A stretch of DNA of 64,000 nucleotides from Malurus cyaneus samueli (taxonomy: Eukaryota; Chordata; Aves; Passeriformes; Maluridae), in NCBI GenBank assembly GCA_009741485.1, contig VKON01000103.1:986378-1050377 (forward strand), given 5' to 3'. This document shows, one piece after another, positions 1 through 13,628 of this stretch. Every line of letters starts with the position of its first letter. Position 1 is the first letter of the stretch. Position numbers and translations under genes: made by a program. The notes under the pieces were generated by a model. That model did not search any database. It worked only from the letters and a program-made list of their open reading frames with translations, and was not told where the DNA came from.

Positions 1-2523
1 ATTATCTCCTTTCAAAATCATTGTACTCAATTTGCCCTTCACATTCAAAGATAACACCACCATATTTCAGTAAGCAAAACATATTTGGGCCCACTCAAGT
101 GCAGTTTCAATACAGAGCCTAAAATCTCTTTATCTGTAACCTGCAGAAACAGAATGACATTTTGATTCATGAGTAAAATTAATATTTGAAAAACGTATCA
201 CGTTACATTAAAATAACACCTTCAGTTCCTGACAAGAGACAAATCAGTTCCTTAACATGAATAATCATGCAGAACTTCAGGCAGTTATAAAGGAACTGAT
301 TTGAGCCATTCAGTAACACAAAATGACAACAATTCGGATGTCATCAATAGTGACTGTGCTGTATGTTCTGAAAGGAAATCAAATTATGACTATCATCATT
401 ATTTCTGTTCCTTTCCTCTCTTTGTTTCCCCTCGAAAAATGACAATGGCCTTGAAGTCAAATTAAACATCTGTTTGCAAAATAAACCAGAGTGTTGCTGA
501 GAGCTGCTGCCGGATGGCAAATGTCCTACAGCTGTCGGGCTCCTAAATTAACAATGATTTTCATTCCAAACTGCAAACAACAAGCAACTTATGGAGCTGA
601 TTTTTTTTTCTCCATCCCACTAGTTGAAATTTATGAAAATGCAGACTCTACCAGAGACTCAGCCACAAAGAAATCACAGTTTAATGTTTGATTTCCCCAC
701 TTGCGGGCAGCAAAAAGTCAGACAAAATCAGATTTCAGCATAAGATACTTCACAGAACTTCCCTCCTGACACTTCTTAAATCCTTTTTTGCATTTTCCTC
801 TGGGATATGTAAATAGAATTAATAATTCATTGAGGATTTATCTTTCTCTGATGCAAATTTTGTCAATAAGGAAAACTATTGAAAAACATTTCACTGATTT
901 TTTTCCTACATCTATTTAGATTTGTAAACGCACAGGTGCATCAAAGCAGCAAGTTCCTGATACACTGCATGTAAAGGAATCTGACAAATGGAATTTCTGT
1001 TAGAGGCAAATTTGTGCAATATTGGTTTTGTGAGAATCATATCATCAACCCTTTTAGTGAGACAGATGACATCTGAAACACATTTCTGTTCTGAGCATCT
1101 CAGTTTGGCACTTCTGATAAATGCCCCTCTAAATGCAGCATTAATGATGTGGCCATATTTTAATTTACACCCCACCACAGAGCTGTTCTTGTGGTTTTTG
1201 GGCATTGTTATTTAGGTGCCTTTTGCTCTGTTTGTGACAGTAGAGAAGATTTTTGGCTGCATACCAAGACAGTTTCAGGATGGATATGTAGTTATGAACT
1301 CCTGAGGTTTTATGACATTTGGTTCTTCTTTTAGTCTCTCCAACAACACATTCCAGCACAGTTTATTCAGAGTGACAGGCCAAGTGACCTGAATAAACAT
1401 AATGCTTGAATGTGCAAGAAATGGACAGGTAGAAGTTCAAAAAGCTCCAACTGGAGTTCATCTGCCCTCAGAGCTTTGGAGTTTAGGAGCAAGAGGAGGT
1501 TGGAGAAGCACATTTAGTAATGGCACTTTCAGTAGAGTCTGGAAGGACTGGAACCTTTGGGGTATTTCACTGTCATCTCTTGGTGGCAATGAGCAAAATG
1601 CATGAATTATTCTCAACTAAACTGAATTATTCTCAGCTAAACAATTACAGTATGTTATATGTTAATCTGTTTCCTTCTTCCTTCTCCCCTCACAATGCTA
1701 AGTGTTCACAGAGAAAGAGGTGTTGGAGAAAGCAAGGTGGTGATAATAAATCAAATTCAGAAATATTTTCGTTCTCCTTGACTTTGTACTTTCCAGTCAG
1801 CCACACAGCTGGCATTCCACATGCCAAAGGATTTAGGATCCCTTACTAAAACTACAGATTCCCATTTTTCTGAGTCATGTTATGCTTTTCAGGGCCAAAC
1901 TGATCACATGCACCATGTCTGGAAAGCACTGAGCAAGTGTTTCTACCAAAGCTACCAAACTTCAAAAAAAATAACTCTACTCAAAACTCACTACTAGTCC
2001 AGAAAAGCTTCCTGGAAAACTCTACACTTAGTTACACCATGGAGTTACCTTTTGAAGAGCATGATTACACATGGCAGTGTGTAATAATAAATAAAATACC
2101 AGTAAATGATCATTAGGTCTAAAACGAAAGCATTCACCTCTAAACAAATAGACCCAGTTTTACTGACAAAGGTCCATTTAGACAATCCTGACTCTACAGA
2201 AGTGCTCATCTCAACTAAGAGCATAGTTTTTTGCTCACCAGATGGATGCAATTTTGATCCTAAAAATTAAGAATTTTTAGATTTTTTTAATGTGAAATGG
2301 GAGGCTAACAAGTTCAATTAGGGTTACTGACTCAATGCTCACTGAAGGCTTGGAGCTACTTTGGAATACTTAGACTTTCAATTGCTAACATTTCACCCAG
2401 CAAGCAGAACTAAATTTGGTCAAATGTCTCCCAGGAGAAAAAAATAATTAAAAGCTCCTTTAGTTCCAATAAATATAAGATGCATTAAGTGAATTTGACT
2501 TTGATATGCTTTAAAACACTCAC
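1..2523 (-). other. SPON1: SPON1 intron 3 (5' part; runs off window)
   Basis: This stretch lies immediately downstream (minus strand) of the third recognised SPON1 coding exon and begins with a GTGAGTG splice donor (plus-strand positions 2517-2523). I looked on the minus strand for the next F-spondin coding segment, expected to begin with residues like ASIVQKRIIYFQ, and did not find it, so the next exon should be beyond the left edge. The sequence is AT-rich and non-repetitive, and its small reading frames resemble nothing I know. Confidence 0.85.
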
Positions 2524-2657
2524 TTGAGGATGACACAGCCTGTCCCGGCGGGTGGGGCTGTCCAAAACACCTGGATCCGTGTCCTCCTTCTGGGGGTGCT
2601 CTCAGTCACAGCAACGGGACAATTGCTCATGAATTGGGTTTCTTCTTCATCTATGAT
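2524..2657 (-). CDS. SPON1: F-spondin (SPON1), third recognised coding exon (internal)
   Basis: The minus strand reads 44 codons plus two bases. It begins IIDEEETQFMSNCPVAVTES and continues through a TPRRRTRIQVFW block to APPAGTGCVIL, then stops after the first two bases (AA) of a Lys codon. This matches vertebrate F-spondin almost residue for residue; a Thr replaces the usual Ile after VFW. It belongs to the C-terminal part of the N-terminal reeler domain of this secreted extracellular-matrix protein, which also carries a spondin domain and thrombospondin type-1 repeats. The exon is bounded by an acceptor (TTTTTCTAG before ATC) and a GTGAGTG donor. Its 134-bp length fits the phases: phase 0 in, phase 2 out. 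F-spondin is known from floor plate and other tissues, affects axon outgrowth and cell adhesion, and binds APP and ApoE receptors; those roles are family knowledge, not read from this exon. Confidence 0.97.
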
Positions 2658-3494
2658 CTAGAAAAATGGAAAGAGAAGAAAGGGAAAAGATAAGGACGTG
2701 CATGGCCAATGTCTCTCAAATGTGTTCTATCAGTTTTTATTTTCTTTGATTGGAATATTTGTGATTCTCTCTGCTCAGCTCAGCATGACTTCAGTGAATT
2801 GATAACGTGCAGATTGCTCATTGGATTGAAAACAAAAAGCTCACAAAATAATGGCAGAAGAATAAGTCAGTTCTACGTAAAGAGAAATGATGCCTTTCTG
2901 AGTATCACTACAAATAACCGTTTTTTTGTGGTTCCTGATTACCGGAGCTTCCTGTAAATATTAATGAACTGAAAACAATAAAAGATTCATAATTTCAAAA
3001 TCAACACACACACACTCTTTTACCAGATGAATATATATAAAATAATAACATCTTCTGGCAGTAAACAAGTATTTTGACAAAAAAATTGCTACTTTGAATT
3101 CTAAAAAAAGAGAGGCAGTATCTTTAATTGGGCCAGATCTGCTTTAGTGAGCAGGCATCCTCTCTATCTCACCCACCAGCATTCCCAAATATTTTTAGCT
3201 AAGCCAACAAAACATTTCTGCATTTCCATGGCAGGATGAAGTGGCAGTGGCCCAGAGGAGCACTGAGAAACTCCATTTAGCTGGTCAATAGGGCAACAGC
3301 TAACGAGTTTTAAATTTAAAGCCATTAATATGCTTCAAAGTTTTTTAACGCTCCGTAGGATCTGTGTAAGCAAACACAATGTGCACATTTGCTGGGTTTT
3401 AATTAAGGGGAAGCAGTGGGAAGTGTGGGATCTGGTGGAGGTTTAAGCTGACTGCAGTTTCCACTTCTGCTGGAGACAATTTAATGGGTGTAAG

Positions 3495-3630
3495 TTGAGT
3501 ATCAAGAAATCCCTGATCTGCAATTCAGTTTCGGCCACTGACTGTACCTGCTCTGTCTTCCTTCCTTATTGCTGCATCAGTAAAATAAGGAAATTAAACT
3601 GCCTGCTTATCTCTCAGAAAGGTTGTCTCA
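3495..3630 (+). repeat. MIR-like SINE relic
   Basis: The block runs from a degenerate CCACTGACTGTACCTGCTCTG stretch through CATCAGTAAAATAAGG, AAATTAAACTGCC and a GGTTGTCTCAAT tail. This follows the order of the MIR core (CACTTAACCTCTCTG, then TTTCCTCATCTGTAAAATGGG, then CCTACCTCATAGGGTTGTTG) in the sense orientation. Divergence is high, as expected for an ancient amniote SINE. I made the match by eye; a RepeatMasker run would decide it. Confidence 0.5.
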
Positions 3631-6459
3631 ATTATTTCAGGACCATATCAATTGACCTTTTATTCCTATCTCACAGTAATTCATTCTCAATCAAAACCCA
3701 ATTTTGGTGGCAGCTCTGAGAGAAGAATGAGTGATTTTATATCATCTCACACACAATAAAATACTATCACATGTTATATAAAAGCATGATAATTCCCATT
3801 GAAAAGGCTCTTAGAAGATCAGAAAGTTCTTAAAAAGGACAGCTTTTCTAAAAAAAAAAATGGAAATATTACAAATTACTGTACAATTTACACTGTCAAA
3901 TGCAAAGTGCTGCTGTAGTATAACCCACATTCTTGGATAAAAACTTTAAGAATATGTTCAACTGAGGTCAAGATTGCACAATTACAGTAAATATGAATAC
4001 GATTGATCAGATGCAAGTCATTCAGCGATGAATAAACAATGACCAATGAAAGTTTTTCACTATTTTCAGTTAATAAGAACTGCTTCCATATCCCTAAAGA
4101 TCATTCCTCCACCGTTCTCACTGCAGACTACCCAAGGTGCATTTGCATTAAGGAAATTCTTATCTCCAGGTGAATCCATCCTGCTTTTTCCTCCAGCAGT
4201 GAATGCAACCACGAGGAACACCAACCCCAAATCCAACAATCCATGGATTGTGAGCAGCTGTGAGTGGTTTTTATAAGTCAAATAAATGACTTCACTGCCA
4301 AAGCAGAACCTGAAATATGGGTTTGAATTCTAGATGGCCATAAAGTGGGAGCACATCTTTGTTCCAGTTTTTTCCATCTTTTTTCCAATTTTTTACAGAA
4401 ATTTTTTTGCACTTCTATTGCCTACCTAATTCCTGCAAAATAGCAAGAGCTTTCTCAAGGGGTACAGATGCCGAAAATGAAGGAATTTGAAAGCTCTGGT
4501 TGCATTTTGGAACATAATTCTGCAAGAACAGGAAGTGGCTGAGCCTCAAGGCTACATCACGATTTCCTGCATCACCAGCCACCAAAACAGGAGACTTGTG
4601 CAATGAGTGTCTACTGGAAAAAACTGAGCATAAAACCATAAGGTCTTCCAAAAAAGCATTTCTTTGAAGAAAAACTGGGAGTGAAGACTCCCAATGTTGA
4701 CAGAACACAGTACAGAACTCCTAAATTAGTTGGAAAGGCTCAAATGCCAGTTGATTTGGATGATTAAAGGAAGTCGTTTTAGGATATATAATAAAACTGA
4801 GAAATATAAACCCATCTCAAGTACATTTGTTAAAAGAAAGGGTGGTTTTTTTCTGTATCCATGGGCGTTCAACTCTTTACAAGAAGTTTCTAGGAAGTGA
4901 TAAGAAGGGAATCCTGATTTATACACCAGGATTACAAATGACATGATACTTTAGGGGGCTGGATGATGTTATTATGCTCACAGGAGAAAAGCAATAGAAT
5001 CCTGGCCAACTTTGGGGGAAAAAAAGAGACATGCAATAAAATCCTGATTTTTTGTTTTGGAATCAAGTCAGGCCACAGAGGCGTGAAAGAAAAATTTGGC
5101 AGGGGAAAAGCACACAGATTAAAACGCAGCATTTGCAAAATTATGGATTCTAAAGCCCGGGTTATCTGTAATGGGAAGCCTTGCATTTTCAAGAGCAGGC
5201 CAGCAAATTAGCCACACGTTGGACAAAAATCCTAAAACCAAAAAATAAACACTCGGCCAAAGAATCTGAAGCCTCAGAGAGAGGGATCTTGATGTGACTT
5301 TATCCTTTCAAATCCACAGATGCAATGACTTTAGATTTTAATATTCTGCTTAGTTTTTGGTGTGGGTGGGTTTTTTTTTCCTCTGTTATGACTGAGTATT
5401 ATTCAACTGATTTATTCCTTCAGGGAAACATGCATAAATCCTGAACAAGATTCTTGGAGTTAACCAGGATTTGAATAAATGTGGAATTTGGCTGAACTTG
5501 GCTAAGTCTACAAAATTGAAAGTAAGGATATTACAAGGGAAAGTTTATCAGCTCCAGGCTCAGTCTTGCATTCTTTGCATATTTCAAACTGATGAGGTTG
5601 AGGACAAGTTTTGGGTGTTCCTGAAAAGCAGGGCTGGAAAACTGCTTAGTTGTTAAAAAAAAGAACAATTGGTTTTCTCAGAATTGGAATAATCCATGCT
5701 GTGTGACAGAACTTGCTATATGTTTCTGATTCCTAGAAACTGTTAGTTAAACAAATCAAGCAGTCATCCTCTCTATCCTTAAAATTAGACCAGTATTGAA
5801 AAAAAAATTAAATTCAAAATGTCATACGCCACAAGGAAAGGGATCAGCATTGAGTACAAAAGGAGATGAAGATATATAAATCTTCTACTGGCTCGTGTCC
5901 ACTGCCTTAGCTGAAACCTTTGGCCAGGACCTGCAGCACCATTTCTTGTTTTGTGGACACATCATCACTTTCCACCCACTGAAACAGCTGCATTCTACTG
6001 GAACAATAGAATTAAAGAAAAAAAATAAATAAAAAAAAAGAACACAGCTGAAAGTTCACAAGATTAGCATCTTTGTGGGCAGATTTCTTCTTTGGAAAAG
6101 CTAACATGAACGTTGCAAAACTGTCTTTTCCTTGAGGAAACTTTCCAATTTGCTCTATGTAACAGCAATAATATTTGGCCTTCAGGGATTAATCTAGAAC
6201 AGAATTTATTATGTAGAATGTAAAACTAATGCTGTACAGAGTCAGTTTTAAAATCCTACTTTAAAGTAATGCTTCACATAACCACATTCTCTGACTAAAG
6301 TTCACAGCATTTTTTTCAGAATCAGAAGAATCAGGGCTGGGACTTTTAATGCAGTGTCAGTAATCAATCTGGGTGCAGAATACGATTCTAAATTGTACAG
6401 AAATTGAGCACTGGCCATCCTCAGCAATGCACCAGAAGGCTGGAGCTGTCTGATAAGTG

Positions 6460-6489
6460 TTAGGGTTAGGATTTGAGAAGGGTTAGGGT
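6460..6489 (+). repeat. Very short telomere-like (TTAGGG) run
   Basis: Two back-to-back TTAGGG-type units (TTAGGGTTAGG) are followed, after about 9 bases, by another GGGTTAGGGT. It is too short to be a functional interstitial telomere and could be chance or a remnant of break repair. Confidence 0.4.
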
Positions 6490-9454
6490 CTGATAGTTTC
6501 TTTGGAGCACTAAGTGCAGATCTACTGAAGAAAGATAAAATACACTTGCAGGTCATCACTGTGTTTTGGTAACTTCTGGCACAAACTCAGTGTGACACGA
6601 GCCTGCCAATTTTCATACTAAACACTTTCCTGCCCCAGCCTGGCTATGGGAAACCAAACAAAATATCTATTTCTTCTTTACTTAATATGTATGAAAAGAG
6701 TAAAGAGATTATGCATATTGGCAGAACAGGTAACAGTAGCTTGACAGTATTTAGTAAATGTTTTTTATGCTTTTCTTGCCTTTGGACCACTTTTAGTTAA
6801 CTCCAAGTTATTACATGCTGAATTATAAAGCTTATAGTGAGGACTTACGCTTGTGAAATGAAAATAGCCAATTAAGTAAAAGCTGCCCTTAAAACTCGAG
6901 AGATAAACGAGCACATTGCTGTGAATTGAGGCAGTTTTCATAGAAGCAGTCACTAAGAGGGGATTTAAAGTCCAAAATTTCATCTTTGTTTCCTGTGAAG
7001 TTCCATCCTTGACTGCAACATTAAAATCTTTATAAAAGCAGTTTGGTAAATTGATTCAAGCTACTTTATCAGACTAAATTACTGTGGGTTTTTTGAGAGA
7101 TAATCCAGCTTTTCCCAGATAACATTATTTTTATCTTCTCTGAAAGTGAAACTATATTAGGCACAGAAAGCTGTCATTATTCTCATAGCTATAAATCTCA
7201 TTGGGTTCTATCAATAACTTCCTTTCAGAAGCAGCTATTTTGACGAAGGAAAATTCTCTCATTTCATCTTTAAAAAGCAATTTGCAAACACTAATTTCCA
7301 GCAGGGAAAGGACAAAATCTTCATAAATTCTATCATCTTTTGAAATCACTTCAAATATTCCATCTCCTTAGCACATCCAGTACTATCCAAGAACACTCAT
7401 CAAAACCAGGAATTATTATGAAGACTGAATAGAATGAATTTCTATTTTCATTGTCTGGTGTCCAATCTTTTGGACACAGCAACTTTTACATCACTTGATG
7501 TATAAAGAAAGAAAAGATTGAAAATTTGGGCTCAAAGAATCACGATTTTGGGTCACTTAACTGCTGTGAGCAAAACTCAGCCTTTACATTTTTTCCTAAT
7601 TCAAATTAAAATCTTGCCAGCACATTTTTAAATTGTCAAAACAATATGGAAGTTTTCATACCAGCACCAGGATTTTACCCAATTTCTGCAGCAGCAGTCG
7701 TTATCTGCCTGAGCCCATGTGCCTTTGCTCCTGTCAGTGCACACAACTTTTTGCACAAAAATGCCATTTATAAATGCTTGAAAGAATGTGCCTTCACTGT
7801 GACTAATAGATATTTCATTAGTAAGGACCTCCAGCCACCGTTCAAGTCCAGCCAATAACATATTTTAAATTCAGTGGTCCAGAACCTCTGCTCACCCTGA
7901 AAATCAGCTTTAAGCACTCACACAGCTAAGAAATTTAAATAAGAAAAGACGCTTTCATATTCATCATGAAACAATATTTGAGAGAAAGCATGATCTAATC
8001 CTAAATCCAGTGTTTTTATCATCAGTTCTAGAAAGCTGAACCAAGAGCAGCCAGGAAAATGTGACCTTCATATCAGAACAAACCACAGTGAGTGAGATTT
8101 CTTACAAATTACAGCAGTTTGGGAAAGTTGGTGTTAAATGACACTGATGAGGTGCCTCTGCCATTTGAAATTCATTACATTATTATCTTTTGATAAGATT
8201 ATCTCTCTGCATGTACTGTTACCACAGTTGTGTATTTTCCAGCATTTTTAGCCCCCATAATGAGCACCACACAAGAAATATTTGCTGTGGACTCAGAAGA
8301 CATGGACCCTATCTTCTGCTCACATTATACCTCTCATTTACATTTCTGTGCCAAGGAACTCCAGGCTCATTGTCAATTCAACCTGAAACTCCAGAAATGC
8401 CATTTTTCTTCAGGAACAAAATCTCAGATAAGAGCACAGTTGCAAGGCCAGTCAATCAAAGAAAAAAGGAATGTTACATTTGAGGAGGCACATAAAATAT
8501 CTGATAAGGGAGAAATTTTATAGTGGCTGGTCCAACATCTGTAGCTCCTGCACTGAAATCACCTTTCTGTGTCAGTGCTCCCTGCAGGGGGATGGGAAGA
8601 GCCTGATTTCATCCCCAACCATTCTTTCTTTTCCAGTTGTCAGAGCATTAATTGCCAGCCAAAAGAACCTTTTCTAATTATGACTTTGTGCAGCACAAAG
8701 TGCAATATGTGTTTAAACACAGAGGAGGCTTCTTTACCACTATAATCAATAATAATATTATTATAGAGATGACACTTTTCCTCGATAAAATGTGATATTT
8801 GGCAGCAAAGTACAAAGGAAATGCCTCTTCTGCTCTCAGGAACACCAGAATTGATGAAGGTCGTTTGAAATACAGAGTAAAATGTGATTCTGCACAATTC
8901 ACTGGATCAGCATTTCTCAGTTGCTTCGTTTGTTCAGGCTTTTCATTAAACCTTCGTTTTTGGAAATATTACACTACTCAGCATTATGACTACAGTGCCA
9001 AGAATAGCTCCCTCACTTGGAGCTCCTCACTTAAGAAGGGATTTAGGGATTACAGAAAATACATATTTTTAATAGCATTATTGTCCTGCTTGGTGTTGGA
9101 GCATTAAAGCATCAGCAGCTCTGGCACATGAGCCATTCGTGCTCCTCAATGCCAAAATATTCATCCCAACCCAGCTCAAGTGGATCCCACAAAAATTCTC
9201 ATAACTGTGTACAGAACATAACCTATTTCTGAGAGACTTGATCCACTGCTAAAACCACATTTACAGCAGAAATGCTGGTGATCTGGAGCTGCAGGCTTTG
9301 TGCAGATAAACTTAAGAAGACACTTTCTTAAAAAAAAACCTCAAATATTTCGTTTGACAATTCATATCCACTGTGGGATCAGGAATTCTGCTCGTGCAGA
9401 AGAGCTATAGGAAGTCAGGGAGCGTTTCTGGCAACACTGACAAGAGTTGTGAGC

Positions 9455-9541
9455 AATTATAAATACTATAAATATATATTATAAATATTATATAATATAA
9501 ATATTATTAAATATTTATAAATATATTAATTATTATATATT
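9455..9541. repeat. AT-rich low-complexity block
   Basis: About 85 bases consist almost only of A and T, built from overlapping TATAAATATT and ATTATATAATATAAATATT motifs. There is local self-complementarity (for example AATATTTATAAATATATT), so it may melt or extrude easily. No coding or regulatory role is evident. Confidence 0.75.
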
Positions 9542-9989
9542 TGGGGGTACATGTGAGTGAGTGAGTAAGGAGATAATAACCCAGGCTCTGGCTCCTTGTA
9601 CTTTTGATATGCTGATGAACTATTAATGCACAGCTTCTCCAATTCCTTCCTCACTTATAGGGCATCACAGATTATAAAGTCCATTCATGATCAATTCCCC
9701 TGCCCAAGGCTTTCTAAAAAGCATAATTTCATCTTACCTTGAGCACCCTTCCAGCAAATTAAACCTGAAGGACAAGAGTCTCCAAGAAATCAAAAAGTTC
9801 TGCTTTCTCCCCTCCAGTATGAGATTATATCACACTCATGATTGGAAAGTCTTACTTTCCAACTTTTTTTTCCATACTTTTAACAAGCATTTATTATTTT
9901 ATGCATGGACAATATCTACATGCAAGGAGAAATGGTTATTTAAACATTCCTGGCTTGGGAAATCCTGTGTGTGAAGAGCAGATCCCCTG

Positions 9990-10078
9990 AAGTTTAGTCA
10001 TGACTCAAATGTGATATGTAATCTTGAGTAAGTTCCTTCAATATTTAATCTTCTGTAAAATGAATATCATAAACTCAA
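9990..10078 (+). repeat. MIR-like SINE relic
   Basis: The order TGACTCAAATGTGATATGTAAT, CTTGAGTAAGTTCCTTCAAT, then CTTCTGTAAAATGAATATCATAA parallels the MIR core (TGTGACCTTGGGCAAGTTACTTAA, then TCATCTGTAAAATGGGGATAATAA). It is diverged, sense-oriented and judged by eye. Confidence 0.45.
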
Positions 10079-13000
10079 AATCCAGGAAATATATTGAGGG
10101 GAATTTAGTTTATGTAAAAATTTTGAAGACTTAATCAGAAAGACAATAAAAAGGAATGTTTGAAAGCTGTGTTATATCCATAAATGTGAATGGAAATGTA
10201 GAGCTCTGATAACAGAAAATCATAAGACTCAGTATATTTAATGAGAAAAAATTGAGTTATGATTTCTCAAAATTTAAGGGGGTGCATCAAAGATCTTAAC
10301 AATGATTTTAGCATTTTAACCTGCCTTTCTATACTTATGTTTTTATTCTTGCAATATTCCTTTCCATATTTATCCAAGTTTAGCTTATTAGGCTCAGGCA
10401 TATCCCAAGATTTTACCATAAATGATATGTAAAGCTGTAAAAATCTGGACAGAAATAGTCATGCTTCAGCACCAGCTTTGACACAGGTTTGTTCCTCCCA
10501 AGAGGAAATCCCAAATCTCTCCCACAGTCAGCAGAGAGGGGGCAAATGGGTTCAGGAGGCTGAAAACACTTTTGCCATGTACACAATGTTCTTCCTGTGA
10601 AAGCTGCCAGTTGCATAACATCTGCACCACATCCACAGCTGCCTGCTCAGAATGGGGGTTTAATTTGGCAAGTAATCAGTGCAACATCAGACTAACTAAG
10701 AGAAAAAAAAAATAGACAAATAAACAGCGTTTTGAGAAGGTACCATATGGGTCTTTTTCATCCTTTAGGGAAATCTTTGACAATGTGTAAGGAAAAGTTG
10801 CAAAATGTTGTTTGGGTCATACGGTATTGAAGCTAAGGCCATTATATAAACCCAGAGTCTAAATATATCTTAACCCAGTTCTAATTCATGCAAGCACTTT
10901 GTATAAACTTTGTGGACAATAAAACTGAAAGATTCTAAAGGAAGGCAGAAACTTTGCACAGTCAAAAACCCCACTGGTCCTCTGCACGCAGCTATTACAG
11001 AAAACATTCATGATTGTCTTAATCTGGGATTTATCACAATGTGTGGGCAGATTTTCTTAACAGGAAGGATTAGTGGGGAGGGTGATTTACCAACTGAAGG
11101 CTTTTCCTTTCCTCCTACATGTGGGATTCCCACACTGTCATGTAAAGAGAGGCCAGAGCAAAAGGACAGCACTAAGTGGCAAACTGCTGCCTTAGTAACC
11201 TTTCAAAATACCTCCCTGGAGCTTCCAAAAAGCATTCCTCACCTAATGCTATAAAACAGGGAGTTCATTTTCTTATGAGAGTGACCTGTTGCTCAAGAGA
11301 GATTGCAGTGAAAAACATTTCTGCATTTTCATTATTTGTTTGCTACTTTATGTCCCCTCTGTCCCCTTCTCGGGGTTCTTCCTATTTAAAATCAGTCTGT
11401 TAGCTAAAATAAGTTTGTGATAAACAGGCTAAAGAGAGAAATAACAGGTATAATTAAGTCTCCCATACAAGCAGAGTCAACTTTACTCATACTGTTGAAA
11501 TTAGGAGGGGGAAAAATAATAAAAAAAAGATTAAATGAGCTCTAAAGCAACAAAACCCTGATGTGTGACAAATAATGAACAAACACTGGCAATGCCCTAA
11601 GGAACCACTGACTGTATCAAGATATATAATGATTAAAGTTATAGAACACTAAGTACTAAAGCTGTATCTTACATACTCGTTCTTTTAAATGTGTTTTTTG
11701 AAAAGAAAAGCAGGTTCAAATGAGCTGTGCCCACCCACAAGGAGAAAAGAGAGGCAAGAGCAGCAACAGTGCCTCAATTCACATGGATGAGAAGAATTGG
11801 AGCCCAGTTCAATCTGGGAAGTAAACAGAAGCAGGATGAAGGCTTTTCAATTTACACCTACAGCCTACAAATTAGTAAAGCAGTCTGGTAGGATGAGCTT
11901 GCCAGGGATTGCATAATAACCCTACCCCTAGCAACAATACAGGGAACAGGGAACAAAATGGGAGCTCTACACCAGCAGGGAATTTCCCTTTCTAATTACT
12001 GACTACCATGAAAAGCATTCTCAAGAGCCAAACGTCAGCTTTTTGTGCCACTGGATGGGGAATTTCTTCATTATTCTTCATTTATTCTCGTCCGAAAATT
12101 AATTTCAATGCTATTTTAAGAATCAAAAGTAACCACGCATAAAAAATACCAAGTATCTGCCAGCAAATATTACTTAGTAAACTAGTTTTTATTTTGTACC
12201 AAAAGTTGAACAAGCCACAATTTCTGCTAATCTGTTGAAATATCTTGCCTATATCACCATTATATATTCACTTGTCTATATCAATTAAAACCAAAAGTAC
12301 CTAATGCAGAAAATTCTGCTTTTGCAGAACATGTCGTGTACATTCAGATCCTGTCTCTTATGCAACCATGAAGACACCATTCCAGATTTCTATTCATCAG
12401 CACATGCAGTGAAACGACCAAAACCATCTGTGAAGGTACAAGATAAAGCACCAAAAGGCAAACATGTTGAATGCACCAGAATCAAAAGGTGTGGCTCTTG
12501 TGTCACTGTGAGGTGGAATAAACACACTGTGCTCGGATGATGAATGAGCCTGGGTTGTTGGGGCAGGAGAAAGAGCTGTCACAGCAGAGACAATTATCAA
12601 TTACAGCTGTTAGGGCGGTGTAAAAGTTGAAACAGAATCCCCTGACAAACACTGAGAGTGACTGACACCATCAGAAAGGCAAGAGGTGCAAAAGGGGGAC
12701 GGGCAGCGTATCCCTCATCCAGGTCTGAGATGGCCACAAATACCCTCTAAAACAATGGAAGCTAAAAATATTGTCACTTTAATAATGCAAAAGTGCCTTC
12801 TGAATTCCTGTTCTCAAGACAACAGGAATAGTAAGCAGTGCTTTTAGTCGAGCAGCAATGAATTCAGCACTGAGCTGCCTCACTTCACTGTGCAGCCTGA
12901 AGGAAGGATTTTGCCTACTGCAGCCATTCATGAGTGACTCAGGTGGGTAAACTCCTGAATTTAAAAGAGTTATTTTGCTTCTAGGTCAACAAAACCTCTC

Positions 13001-13578
13001 TTAACACAGTGGAGGGTAAAGGAAGGAAGAAAAAAAAAAAAGAATAAAATACTTCCATTTAAATTTAATTGGGAGACTTTCCATTGGCATCTGTGTACCT
13101 TCAAAAGTCCAGAGGACTGACAGTAGGATTTTCTTCTAATCCATGCAACTTGGAGAATTGTCAAATTGAGCCTCAGCCTTTATCATCACCTTCATCCACC
13201 CTTCTCCCCTCTATCCCAATTCACAGGATGGGAAAAGAAAGCACATCATGAGAAAAGACTCTCAGGTGAAGACATAATCCCCCATGTCTATAGCCTGTCA
13301 TGGTAGGCTGGAAGCTGACAGTGCTCATTTGGAGAGCACAGGAGGAATAAACACATTTTCCCAGGAAAAAAAACCCTTCTGGGGGTGGGCTGCATGTCCA
13401 ATCCATGTTATCATCATGAGGGTTACAGGCAGTGATAGCTGAGACAGCCCAGGCAGGAGGGAACAGCTGAGAAATGCTTTCTAACCTGATGCAAAGGAGA
13501 AGTGCAAAAAATAAACACTTGCTCTGAGGTCCCACTGATTGGAACTGACAGTGCTGAAGGTTCTCTGGTGCTGCAGAA

Positions 13579-13628
13579 TGGCAAATTGCACCAGCAGAGT
13601 GGCAAACTGCACCAGCAGAGTGGCAATT
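13579..13628. repeat. 21-bp tandem repeat, about 2.4 copies
   Basis: The unit TGGCAAATTGCACCAGCAGA plus G is followed by a copy with one T to C change and by a partial third copy (TGGCAATT). It lies in SPON1 intron 2. Because 21 is a multiple of 3, it keeps minus-strand reading frames open and creates a spurious repeated peptide there. Confidence 0.85.

Noticed and set aside
1..2523. Search for the next SPON1 coding exon
   Set aside because: No minus-strand stretch encoding the expected continuation was found, so none is annotated.
6460..6489. Interstitial telomere marking a chromosome fusion
   Set aside because: Only about three imperfect TTAGGG units, far too few to support an ancient telomere.
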